Source: CAYLZN01 sp964387935 (lineage in GTDB: Bacteria > Acidobacteriota > Vicinamibacteria > Vicinamibacterales > JAFNAJ01). From it: a stretch of 20,732 nucleotides of DNA. The notes under the pieces were generated by a model. It made no database searches, was not told the DNA's origin, and was given only the letters and a program-made list of their open reading frames with translations. Position 1 is the stretch's first letter. Each line of letters starts with the position of its first letter. The translations under genes were made by a program, and so were the position numbers. The stretch spans positions 1-20,732 of the forward strand of contig CAYLZN010000069.1 in the NCBI GenBank assembly GCA_964387935.1, written 5' to 3'. Shown here piece by piece: positions 8,434 to 15,357 of the stretch.

Positions 8434-8857
8434 CCCTTCTATGAGCCGACTACGTGTCAAGCCCCAATCAAAGGGCACTCGTCATTCTGCGACTGCTGAA
8501 TCAGCACCTCGTCGGTAGCGAGGCCGCCGAGCAGGCCCCCCCCAATAGCGGGGCCCGCGCAGGCGGCCGATCAATGTGGCGGCGGTCAATCCTGTTGCTC
8601 CGTCTGGTCCCGTACGTTCGGCTTTCGCGCTGGTGGCTGCCCGGTGCGTGCGGCCCGTCCGCCGCCTGCGACCTTCTATCCGTGTCGGTCATCAAGCCCG
8701 ATCACCCGATCCAGCATGCGCCTGTCGGCGTCTGGGGCAACCGCAGGGGCGAGTGGCGCCTTCTGATCCACGGTTCTCGAAAGAACCCGAGTTAGTCTCG
8801 CGCCCCTCGCACCAGCTTCGCGAGCCGAGGGTCCAGCTCGTCGGGCGGTCTGTCCCG
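8434..8857 (-). ncRNA. Candidate bridge/seek RNA in the IS110 non-coding end
   Basis: This 424-base stretch has no convincing gene. On the minus strand, after the transposase stop, it can form: a stem CCCTCG/CGAGGG (8826-8831 with 8804-8809); a 6-pair stem GGTTCT/AGAACC closed by a TTCG tetraloop (8772-8787); a small CGCC/GGCG stem (8719-8730); and a long two-part stem at 8522-8568 (7 outer pairs, 9 inner pairs, 10-base loop). IS110 and IS1111 elements are known to encode a guide RNA in their long non-coding end that recognises both the target and the element ends, so the location and folding fit. RNA ends, guide loops and transcription are not shown by the sequence. Confidence 0.55.
8522..8568 (-). 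repeat. Long GC-rich hairpin inside the candidate guide RNA
   Basis: GGCCGCC (8522-8528) pairs with GGCGGCC (8562-8568). Inside it, 8531-8539 pairs with 8550-8558 across a 10-base loop. One inner position is G-U in minus-strand RNA but A-C in plus-strand RNA, so the minus-strand transcript folds better. This agrees with the direction of the transposase. Confidence 0.6.
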
Positions 8858-10012
8858 TTACCCGCGCGCCGGCTTCAACAAGGCCCCATCGGGGATCACC
8901 CCGCTCGTGATATACCGCCACAGCGCGATCAGTAACTTCCGCGCGAGCGCCACGATGCCGATGCGCCGGGCGCGTTGGCCCGCCTCGGCAAAGCGGGCGC
9001 GGTACCACTGCGCCAGCGCGCTGTCGGGTTGATAGCGCAGCCATCCCCAAGCGAGCTCGCTCATCAACACGCGGATCCGCCCGTTGCCGGCTTTACTGAT
9101 GCCAAGTTCCCGCGCCATCTCGCCACTTTGATGCGGCGTCGGGGTCAGTCCCGCAAAGCCAGCGACCTCGCGCCGATTGTGAAAGTCGCGCCACGCGAGT
9201 CCTTCCTGCACCAAGAGCCACGCGCTGGACTCGCCGATGGCCCGCAGTTGCTGCAGCCGGCGTACCGCCGTGACACCGGCATCGGTGCCATTCGTCGTCA
9301 CCTGGCGAGTCCGCTCGGCCTCCAATTCGCCAATCTGCGCATTCAACAGCGTCAACTGGGCCCACTCGAGGCGCAACCGGGCTTGCACACCTGGCGGCAG
9401 GGGCCGGTGATCGGCCAGCTCGAAGTGCGGCAGCTCCACGAGAAAGTTGCGGCCGATCCGCCGATATACTCCTTGGGTGGCCAACAGGGCCTTCATGCGG
9501 TTGGTCACGCGCGTGCGGTCCTCTTTCAGACTGTCCAGCGCCCGATGCAACTGCCGGCCGTCTTCTTGCTCCAGCGTGGGGACCCGCACGAGCGACCAGA
9601 CCTTGGGGTCTCCCCGCAGGTGGCGCAGCAGCAACCCGGACAAACTCATGACATCCAGCCCATCGCTCTTGGCGCGGCGGGCCCGGCGCTTGACCTCGAT
9701 GCTCGACGAATCGACGACCAGGCTCTCGATGCCCAACGCCACCAGCCCGCGGTGCACCCAGAACCCATCACGGCCGATTTCGTAGCAACTGACCACGCGC
9801 GCATCGGCCGGCAGCCCAAACCGCTCCTTGGCCCGCTGCACTTCGGCGGGCAGCTGCGTCAACACGGTGGCCGCCGGAATCGTCCGGCGGCGAGGCGCCT
9901 CTGCCAGCGTCGTCGCAAAGGCCAGCTTCCACTCCTGCTTGCTCAACTCGATGGCCAAGGCCAACACCGGGGCGGCTGCGCTAGACTGAGAACCTTGGGT
10001 CGTGGCTGTCAT
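8858..10012 (-). CDS. IS110-family transposase (DEDD recombinase)
   Basis: 384 residues, full length, intact. The ATG at 10012 has AAAGGAG seven bases upstream. The N-terminal RuvC-like domain shows the DEDD-type acidic set as E22 (ALAIELSKQEW), E78 (SCYEIGRDGFW), D117 and D120 (RRAKSDGLDVMSL); Glu instead of Asp at the first place is, as I recall, normal in the ELS-type branch of this family. The C-terminal Tnp domain has LRAIGESSAWLLVQE, FAGLTPTPHQSG with the expected catalytic Ser at about 296, and LGISKAGNGRIRVLM. A helical linker lies between. The enzyme moves the element through an RNA-guided recombination reaction. The intact frame, and a second copy of the element end at the window edge, suggest recent activity. 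Confidence 0.93.
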   Translation of the reverse strand: MTATTQGSQSSAAAPVLALAIELSKQEWKLAFATTLAEAPRRRTIPAATVLTQLPAEVQRAKERFGLPADARVVSCYEIGRDGFWVHRGLVALGIESLVVDSSSIEVKRRARRAKSDGLDVMSLSGLLLRHLRGDPKVWSLVRVPTLEQEDGRQLHRALDSLKEDRTRVTNRMKALLATQGVYRRIGRNFLVELPHFELADHRPLPPGVQARLRLEWAQLTLLNAQIGELEAERTRQVTTNGTDAGVTAVRRLQQLRAIGESSAWLLVQEGLAWRDFHNRREVAGFAGLTPTPHQSGEMARELGISKAGNGRIRVLMSELAWGWLRYQPDSALAQWYRARFAEAGQRARRIGIVALARKLLIALWRYITSGVIPDGALLKPARG

Positions 10013-10108
10013 GGTGCGCTCCTTTGGTGGGTAACCTCTGGAGGGAGCCTAACAGTTGCGGCCCATCTTTGCGTACCCGGCGCGCCGACGCCGCGCGCTA
10101 CATAGGAT

Positions 10109-10246
10109 CTGATCCGGGTCGATGGTGCCACCCCCGCGGAAGCCGAAGCCCTGCTGGGCCTCCGCGCTTCCGGTGGTGCCGACCCAGAAAACGAGCGCGC
10201 ACAGCAGGACGAGTGGCAGGCTTCGGGTGGACAAGCGTCGCCTCAT
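10109..10246 (-). pseudogene. Outer-membrane barrel gene, 5' fragment cut by IS110 element
   Basis: The ATG at 10246 opens a 46-residue stretch with a clear signal peptide: basic MRRRLSTRS, hydrophobic LPLVLLCALVFWVG, cleavage after SAEA. The mature start is QQGFGFRGGGTIDPDQ. The frame then runs into the IS110 end, giving ILCSARRRRAGYAKMG and a stop, which is not barrel-like. The DPDQ block matches the start of small outer-membrane barrels, and the rest of the gene lies beyond the element at 8088-8432. The full protein would have been about 160 residues. No strong ribosome-binding site is seen before the ATG. It lies about 155 bases downstream of the SIR2 gene; that gap holds nothing I recognise. 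Confidence 0.75.
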
Positions 10247-10401
10247 GCCCGGCGGTGAACGCAAGGGGCGTGCCCGGTGCCCGGCGCGAGAGGCCGGCGG
10301 GTTCCGCGCGCGCCTGCGACCGACGGCACGACAGGCGCGAAGAACGAACGCCCTCTGGGACGGACAGCGGGCGTCATCCGGAACGGCCAGGTCCGGCGCG
10401 T

Positions 10402-11979
10402 TCAACCGGCCGGCTGGTCGTCGGCGCCAAGTCCGGCCAGGAATCCTGCAACACGAGCCCAGGCCGCCGACCGGCGGGCCGACTGGGGCACCTGGGCCCT
10501 CATGGTCTTCAGGGCGTCACGGACATGACGCTCGTCGTCGGTCAGCACCCCGTCGTAGGTCGAATCGAGCAGGTGCGCCGCCGACGATGTGGCGAGCATG
10601 AGCACGAGGTCCAGGAAGATCTCGAGGCGCCTGGCCGCGTCTGCCCGCATGGAGGCTGACTCGTCGACGCCGAGCATGGGCAGCGTGCGGACGTCGCCCG
10701 CCCACAGCTCGCTCAGGAAGGCCTGCTGCCCCAGCAACAGCGCCGTGCCGAATTCCCTGACGTCGTCGGCGCCCGGCCTCCTCGTGCCGAGGGCCTTGCG
10801 CACGTCGTGGACGAGCCGATGGAAGTTATCGTCGTTGAGCGAGAACCCGACAAACAGGATGTGGCGGGTGACGAGCAGGGCCTGGACGATGCCGGCCAGG
10901 GCCGCCCGCCGTTCGCCGTACCGTAGGTAGTCGTCTCGCGTGAGCACGAGGTCGTCGGGACGCGAGATGCAGCCGTGCATCTTGAGCAGCCAGCGGCTGC
11001 GGTCGCGGGCCGACTCGTAGGGCAGCACGGCGACCGGGCGCTTCGTGCCGTCGCAGGCGTGCTCGAACAACTGGTCGTAGTTCGTGGTGGCGATCTCGGT
11101 CACCGGTAGCGAGGCCAGCAGCGTGTGGGACAGCGAGGGGCGGCGTGTGCCGAAGATCTGCGCCACGCGGTGCTCGAGAGACGAACCCTGACGTCTCAGG
11201 CGGCCGCCGAGCACGTGCGCGCGGTCCAGGGGGTCGAGGCGTTCGAAGGCCTGGAGGTCGTCCTGCTGAAGGCCGCTCTCCTGCGCGAGCTGCCGGAGCA
11301 GTTCCTGCCAGAGCGGCAGTCCTGCGCCGGCGCTCACGCCGGCCCCGAGGAACAGGACCAGGCGTCCGAGGACGGTCAGCGACGCCAGGCGACGCGCGTC
11401 GGCCACGAGCGACGCCGGGAGCCCGGTCGCGTTGGAGACGAACGCGTCGTCTTTTGCTTCCAGCGCGGCGCGCCGGACGGCCTGGCCGGCGGCGAGGGCG
11501 GCCGACGTCCAGAGCACGAGTACGATGTCGATCGACTGCTGTTCGACCAGGAGTTGCAGTTCGCGGACGAGCGCGGTGACCACCTCGCCCTTGATGTGCA
11601 TGACGCCGCCGGAGCGCGTGCCGACCAGCGGCAAGGCGAGCAGGTGTCGTGCCCGCCCGTGCACGGGCGGCGTGCGCGCGAGATCCGCCGCGGCCTCGCG
11701 CACGAACTGCCGCACCCCGTCGAGGTACCAGTCCACGGGGCGGCCCGGGTCGGCGCCCACGTTGACGAGCCATGGCACGGGATCCTGGCCGGAGCGAGGA
11801 GCCGCGATCTGGGCGCGGCGCCCGGCGTCGCTCCAGTCTTCTGGCAGTGCGGGCAGGGAGGACGGCAGCGCGCAGCGCCAGGGTTCTTCGAGCGTCCGGA
11901 AGGCGTCGGTCGGAACGAGCCAGGCGTCGCAGGCGAGCGTCGTGACGTCGCCGTGCGTCAGGAACAGGTATCCGCCCAT
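10402..11979 (-). CDS. Macro-like/SIR2 fusion protein, candidate defence NADase
   Basis: 525 residues. Residues 1-175 look like a macro domain: LFLTHGDVTTLACDAWLVPTD at the start and LALPLVGTRSGGVMHIKG (about 114-131) as the ligand-loop region. Residues about 205-400 are a SIR2-type Rossmann domain: LFLGAGVSAGAGLP (GAGxS at 212-216), TTNYD (298-302), LKMHG with candidate catalytic His335, and LFVGFSLNDDN (375-385). Residues 440-525 are helical and unrecognised. SIR2 domains of this class in phage-defence proteins cleave NAD+; macro domains bind or process ADP-ribose. The fusion suggests sensing and consuming NAD-derived ligands in the cytoplasm, but the function is inference. The start codon touches an inverted repeat of the neighbouring element, with no ribosome-binding site and an in-frame TAA five codons upstream, so the native leader has been lost or replaced. 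Confidence 0.85.
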   Translation of the reverse strand: MGGYLFLTHGDVTTLACDAWLVPTDAFRTLEEPWRCALPSSLPALPEDWSDAGRRAQIAAPRSGQDPVPWLVNVGADPGRPVDWYLDGVRQFVREAAADLARTPPVHGRARHLLALPLVGTRSGGVMHIKGEVVTALVRELQLLVEQQSIDIVLVLWTSAALAAGQAVRRAALEAKDDAFVSNATGLPASLVADARRLASLTVLGRLVLFLGAGVSAGAGLPLWQELLRQLAQESGLQQDDLQAFERLDPLDRAHVLGGRLRRQGSSLEHRVAQIFGTRRPSLSHTLLASLPVTEIATTNYDQLFEHACDGTKRPVAVLPYESARDRSRWLLKMHGCISRPDDLVLTRDDYLRYGERRAALAGIVQALLVTRHILFVGFSLNDDNFHRLVHDVRKALGTRRPGADDVREFGTALLLGQQAFLSELWAGDVRTLPMLGVDESASMRADAARRLEIFLDLVLMLATSSAAHLLDSTYDGVLTDDERHVRDALKTMRAQVPQSARRSAAWARVAGFLAGLGADDQPAG

Positions 11980-12004
11980 GGGGTCAGGTCTTTACTTTTA
12001 GCAT
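11980..12004 (+). repeat. Left 25-base inverted repeat of the transposase element
   Basis: It is the exact reverse complement of 13281-13305. Its outer base is adjacent to the ATG (complement of 11977-11979) of the SIR2 fusion gene, so the sequence before that start codon is mobile-element DNA. Confidence 0.9.
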
Positions 12005-12248
12005 GGTACACCGCCGGTAGGGCCCGTGTCGGGCTTGCCACTACGGTCCGGCACACCCCGATGTCACGCACGTGCATCGAGTCGCGGCTGCGTGGGCGAC
12101 GAGCGTCACGCCTCGCACTTCCTGCAAACGTCGGCCTCTGCCTGATCGCAGCGGATGCCATCTCGGAGGCCCTACCTCCACATGACCACCACCGATTCGA
12201 CGATCGAGCGCACGTTGCGACTGGAACGAACGTTGCCAGAGTTCTGCC

Positions 12249-13178
12249 GTGGCCCGCCCACTTCGGATCGTCGTCCCAGGAACCACTCACCACGTCACGG
12301 CCCGCGGCAACGCGAAGATGGCGATCTACCTGGACGACCGCGACCGGCTCACCTTCCTGGATCTGCTCGGCGAGGTCGTTGACACGTATCAGCTGGCCTG
12401 CGATGCCTACTGCCTGATGCCCAACCACTATCACCTGCTGCTCGAGACCACGAATCACCCACTGTCGGCGGCCATCAGGCAGCTGAACGGGGTGTACGCC
12501 CAGTGGTGGAACCGGCGACACGGACGCGTCGGCCACGTCTTCCAGGGCCGGTTCAAGGCGCAGCTCGTGCAGGATCGGCCCTACTACCTGCACGTGGCGC
12601 GCTACATCCTGCGGAACCCCGTGCGTAGCGGCCTGGTATCGCATCCCTCTCTGTACCGCTGGAGCAGCGTCGGGGCCATGACGAACACGGCGAGCCACCC
12701 GGCGTGGCTTCGCATCGACAAGTTGATGATCACGGCCGAGCTGCCCGGCGGAACCGACTTCGTCCGCTTCCTGGGCGACGGACCAGACCGGAAGGACATC
12801 GCGGATGCCATCGCCAGTGATGCCCGGATCATCGGAGATCGCGACTTCGTCCGCAGCATCGACCGGCAGTTACCCTCGCCGTCCTCACCCGAGGTCCCTG
12901 TGCGCGACCGCTGTGCCGCAAGGCCTGCACTGGCAGAGTTGTTCCCGTCGGCACGAGCAACGCGCCAGGCCCGCGACCAGGCCATGTGGAGGGCCCACGC
13001 ACGCCACGGGTACTCGCAGGCAGCGATCGCGGACTTCCTGGGACTCCACTACACCACGGTGAGCCGACTCCTGGCCGAGCGGCATCGGCCTGCGGCCTGC
13101 GGCATGCGGCGCCCGGCCAGCACGGCAGAATCCAGCCAGAAATCAGCCGTTTGCGTGCCCTCACTCCCTGTGAGGTGA
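12249..13178 (+). CDS. REP-associated-type tyrosine transposase (Y1/HUH)
   Basis: 309 residues from a GTG at 12249 (only a weak AGAG lies upstream). The family order is clear: ARPLRIVVPGTTHHVTARGN, AYCLMPNHYHLLLET with the metal-binding H60-Y-H62 pair, LNGVYAQWWNRRHGRVGHVFQGRF, and RYILRNPVRSGLV with candidate catalytic Tyr119, then RWSS. The C-terminal part (about 250-282) is a helix-turn-helix, GYSQAAIADFLGLHYTTVSRLL, likely used in DNA recognition. Y1 transposases nick and join single-stranded DNA at hairpins; RAYT members are usually single domesticated genes, while this one sits between long inverted repeats. The frame is intact. A 6-pair hairpin (13159-13175) overlaps the end of the gene. 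Confidence 0.92.
   Translation: MARPLRIVVPGTTHHVTARGNAKMAIYLDDRDRLTFLDLLGEVVDTYQLACDAYCLMPNHYHLLLETTNHPLSAAIRQLNGVYAQWWNRRHGRVGHVFQGRFKAQLVQDRPYYLHVARYILRNPVRSGLVSHPSLYRWSSVGAMTNTASHPAWLRIDKLMITAELPGGTDFVRFLGDGPDRKDIADAIASDARIIGDRDFVRSIDRQLPSPSSPEVPVRDRCAARPALAELFPSARATRQARDQAMWRAHARHGYSQAAIADFLGLHYTTVSRLLAERHRPAACGMRRPASTAESSQKSAVCVPSLPVR
13159..13175 (+). repeat. Hairpin overlapping the transposase 3' end
   Basis: CCTCAC (13159-13164) and GTGAGG (13170-13175) form a 6-pair stem with a 5-base loop, ending immediately before the TGA stop codon. It could be a transposase recognition hairpin or chance; no T run follows. Confidence 0.3.
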
Positions 13179-13280
13179 CAGCTCGGGACGGCAACAACGA
13201 TTCAGCCCACCAGGCCGCTGGTCGCCAACCGGTCGCCGCCCGCCGTTCTGCCCGATCAGCATTAGGCCACCTGCCCGAAA

Positions 13281-13305
13281 ATGCTAAAAGTAAAGACCTG
13301 ACCCC
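13281..13305 (-). repeat. Right 25-base inverted repeat; carries the zwf stop codon
   Basis: It is the exact reverse complement of 11980-12004. Read on the minus strand it continues the zwf frame as G-S-G-L-Y-F followed by TAG (complement of 13284-13286), so the repeat both ends the element and terminates zwf translation. Confidence 0.9.
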
Positions 13306-14840
13306 CGGCGCCACCGGCGTCCCTCGCGCGCCATCATCTCCACCGATTCCTCGGGTCCCCAGGTGAACGCCGCATAGTTCGGGAACTGCGGCGCCCGGGC
13401 GTTCGCCCACACCTCCAGCACCGGCATCACCGCGCCCCAACTGGCCTCCACCATGTCGGCGCGGTGAAACTGCGTGGCATCACCATGCATGCAGTCGTAG
13501 AGTAGCGTCTCGTACCCGGTCGCTGGCGTGGAGCCAAAGTAGTCCGAGTACTTGAAGTCCATCTTCACCGTCCCGAGCTGGAGCCCCGGCGCGGGCACCT
13601 TGGCCGCAAACCGGAGCGAGATCCCCTCGTCTGGCTGGATGCGCACGATCAGCAGGTTCGGCTCGAGCCGCCCAATGCCGGCCTCGCGGAACATGACGCT
13701 GGGCGCGCACTTGAACTGGATGGCTATCTCCGACACGCGACTCGGCAGGCGCTTGCCCGTCCGCAGGTAGAACGGCACGTCCGCCCAGCGCCAGGTGTCG
13801 AGTTGCACGCGCATGGCCGCAAAGGTCTCGGTCGACGACCGCGGCTCCACGCGCGGTTCCTGTCGGTACCCGATCACCTGCTGGTCCTCCTGCGCGCCCA
13901 CGCCGTACTGCCCCCGCACCGCGAAGCGGTCCACATCGTCGCGGCTGAACGGCCGGATGGCCTGCAGCACCTTCACACGCTCGTCACGCACGGCATCGGC
14001 CTCGAAGGAATTCGGCGGCTCCATCGCGACCAGCGCCAGCAACTGGAACAGATGGTTCTGCACCATGTCCCGCAGCGCCCCGGCGCCCTCGTAGTAGCCG
14101 CCACGCCCCTCGACGCCAACGGTTTCGGCGACGGTGATCTGCACATGATCGATGTAGCGCCGGTTCCAGACCGGTTCGAAGATGCCATTGGCGAACCGGA
14201 AGACCATCAGGTTCTGGACGGTTTCCTTCCCCAGATAATGGTCGATCCGGTAGATCTGCGGCTCGTCGAACGCCGCACGCAGTTCCAGGTTGAGTGCGCG
14301 CGCCGACGCGAGATCGTGGCCGAACGGCTTCTCGACGACGAGGCGACGCCACCGGCCATCGCGCTCGCCCGCCAGGCCCGCTGCCGCGAGCGCGCCAGCC
14401 ACCGGTCCGAACAACGCAGGCGGCGTGGACAGGTAGTACAGGCAGTTGCCCGCGGTCCGCCACGTTGCGTCCACCTCCGCGAGAACCGCGGCCAGGCGGG
14501 CGTAGGTGTCCGGTGCGTCGAGCGTCCCCTGCACGTACCGCAGCCGCGCGCTCACCCACTCCCGGTCCTTCCTTTCGAGTGGCGTCGTCGCGAACCGCTC
14601 GAGCTCGGCCAGCAACTGCGCGCGGAAGGTCGGCTCATCCACGGTCGTGCGAGCGACCGCGACCACCGCGAAGTCGTCGCCAAGCAGGCGAGCCTGTCTC
14701 AGGTTCTGCAGGGCAGGCAGCAGTTTGCGCCGCGTGAGGTCGCCGGAGGCGCCGAAGATCACCATGGCGCACGGCCCGGCGGGGCGGTAGTGGGGAGGCG
14801 AACCGGCCTCCGGGGAGGTCTGCGGGAACTCGGCAGTCAT
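13284..14840 (-). CDS. zwf: Glucose-6-phosphate 1-dehydrogenase
   Basis: 518 residues from the ATG at 14840 (AGGAG five bases upstream; a longer frame to 14930 lacks such a site and family similarity). It oxidises glucose 6-phosphate to 6-phosphogluconolactone with NADP(H), the entry step of the oxidative pentose phosphate pathway, in the cytoplasm. The dinucleotide motif GASGDL is at 30-35, EKPFG at 170-174 and the active-site block RIDHYLGKETVQN at 198-210 with catalytic His201. Length and order are those of bacterial G6PDs. The normal C-terminus (AREGRRWRR) runs directly into the inverted repeat of the tyrosine-transposase element, which adds GSGLYF and the stop. Only the last few residues can have been lost, so the enzyme is probably active. 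No usual partner (pgl, gnd) is in the window. Confidence 0.95.
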   Translation of the reverse strand: MTAEFPQTSPEAGSPPHYRPAGPCAMVIFGASGDLTRRKLLPALQNLRQARLLGDDFAVVAVARTTVDEPTFRAQLLAELERFATTPLERKDREWVSARLRYVQGTLDAPDTYARLAAVLAEVDATWRTAGNCLYYLSTPPALFGPVAGALAAAGLAGERDGRWRRLVVEKPFGHDLASARALNLELRAAFDEPQIYRIDHYLGKETVQNLMVFRFANGIFEPVWNRRYIDHVQITVAETVGVEGRGGYYEGAGALRDMVQNHLFQLLALVAMEPPNSFEADAVRDERVKVLQAIRPFSRDDVDRFAVRGQYGVGAQEDQQVIGYRQEPRVEPRSSTETFAAMRVQLDTWRWADVPFYLRTGKRLPSRVSEIAIQFKCAPSVMFREAGIGRLEPNLLIVRIQPDEGISLRFAAKVPAPGLQLGTVKMDFKYSDYFGSTPATGYETLLYDCMHGDATQFHRADMVEASWGAVMPVLEVWANARAPQFPNYAAFTWGPEESVEMMAREGRRWRRGSGLYF

Positions 14841-15006
14841 CCTGGCTCCTGTGGGCGGACAGCGTAGCAGATGCCACGGCGACCCTCGAACAATCGGTTC
14901 TCTCGATGAGACCCTGCGGGACTTTGACATTGTCCGCGGCCCGCGCGCCCCCTAGATTACGGACACGACACGGCAGAAGCCGGACACATCGAAGGAGCGA
15001 TGGGAG

Positions 15007-15288
15007 ATGATCATGGAACAGGTGTCCGAAGTGGTTCGCGCGGCCGTTCTCGTCCGCGCGCAGTACGTGGAGATGCCTGGGCTGAGCCTGACGGTGGCGC
15101 AGGGCGCGCGGCTCGTGGGCCTCGACCGCGCCTTGACCGGTGAGGCGCTCCGCCGCCTCGAGTGCGACGGGTTCCTCGTGAGGACCTGGAGCGGCCGATT
15201 CGTCCGCCGGGACAGCACGCTGGCGCAGGCTCGGCCTGATGGCACCGTCATGGGGACCGGGGTCGGTTCCGGCCTGCAACCGGCCTGA
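15007..15288 (+). CDS. Small winged-helix-like protein, hypothetical
   Basis: 93 residues. GAAGGAG (14991-14997) lies nine bases before the ATG at 15007; a second in-frame ATG at 15013 has GGGAG six bases upstream and is equally possible. The core EMPGLSLTVAQGARLVGLDRALTGEALRRLECDGFLVRTWSGRFVRR reads as three helices followed by a two-strand wing, the layout of a small winged-helix DNA-binding domain; similar short proteins are common and uncharacterised. It diverges from zwf across a 166-base gap. The tail after residue 70 is low in structure. A regulatory role is inference. Confidence 0.7.
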   Translation: MIMEQVSEVVRAAVLVRAQYVEMPGLSLTVAQGARLVGLDRALTGEALRRLECDGFLVRTWSGRFVRRDSTLAQARPDGTVMGTGVGSGLQPA

Positions 15289-15293
15289 TCGAC

Positions 15294-15314
15294 GGCCCGC
15301 CGGCGGAGCGGGCC
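15294..15314 (+). terminator. Hairpin after the winged-helix gene, possible terminator
   Basis: GGCCCGC (15294-15300) and GCGGGCC (15308-15314) form a perfect 7-pair stem with a 7-base loop, six bases after the stop at 15288. No T run follows, so intrinsic termination is uncertain. Confidence 0.4.
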
Positions 15315-15357
15315 CCAACGCGGGACGCCTCGAGTGCCATGCCCGCCATGAGGCGCT

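Larger units (their letters stand above)
8434..10105 (-). mobile_element. IS110-family insertion sequence, IS1111-like layout
   Basis: About 1.67 kb. One transposase gene (minus strand) has a short upstream end of about 93 bases and a long downstream end of 424 bases. The 3' boundary at 8433/8434 is where the two copies in this window diverge (8434-8488 is identical to 20678-20732). The 5' boundary is less sure and lies between about 10098 and 10113. Short imperfect inverted repeats lie at or near the ends: CTATGTAG (complement of 10098-10105) and CTATGAGCC (8439-8447). A long non-coding end after the transposase and sub-terminal repeats fit the IS1111 subgroup. The element lies inside an outer-membrane barrel gene. 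No target duplication is seen, as expected for IS110. Confidence 0.82.
11980..13305. mobile_element. IR-flanked tyrosine-transposase element
   Basis: A 1,326-base unit is bounded by perfect 25-base inverted repeats at 11980-12004 and 13281-13305 (outer end GGGGTCAGG, inner end TTTTAGCAT). It contains one complete Y1/HUH transposase gene on the plus strand, about 244 non-coding bases before it and about 100 after it. The repeats are the exact points where the flanking genes (SIR2 fusion on the left, zwf on the right) are cut or abutted, which supports insertion as a unit. The 5' non-coding part (12005-12248) has a small hairpin GCCCG-TGT-CGGGC and a spaced GGCCTC/GAGGCC pair, but nothing else recognisable. 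Confidence 0.75.

Noticed and set aside
8501..8695. Short open frames in the IS110 3' non-coding end
   Set aside because: No ribosome-binding sites, no family similarity, and the bases are taken up by strong hairpins.
8975..10105. 376-codon plus-strand open frame across the IS110 element
   Set aside because: It is antisense to the clear transposase, rich in Arg, Pro, Gln and His, and has no family motif; it is a shadow frame of GC-rich coding DNA.
10049..10405. 118-codon minus-strand frame as one gene
   Set aside because: The first 53 residues are low-complexity Arg-rich sequence and the last 16 lie in the IS110 end; only the central signal peptide and DPDQ part belong to a gene.
11125..12417. 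430-codon plus-strand open frame over the SIR2 gene and element end
   Set aside because: It is antisense to the SIR2 fusion and crosses the inverted repeat into the transposase gene; the composition is that of a shadow frame.
13803..14867. 354-codon plus-strand open frame opposite zwf
   Set aside because: It is antisense to G6PD, whose motifs are unambiguous; His/Arg-rich shadow.
14924..14958. TTGACA followed by TAGATT as a plus-strand promoter for the winged-helix gene
   Set aside because: The -35 is perfect but the spacer is 23 bases, too long for sigma-70; no other -10 fits.
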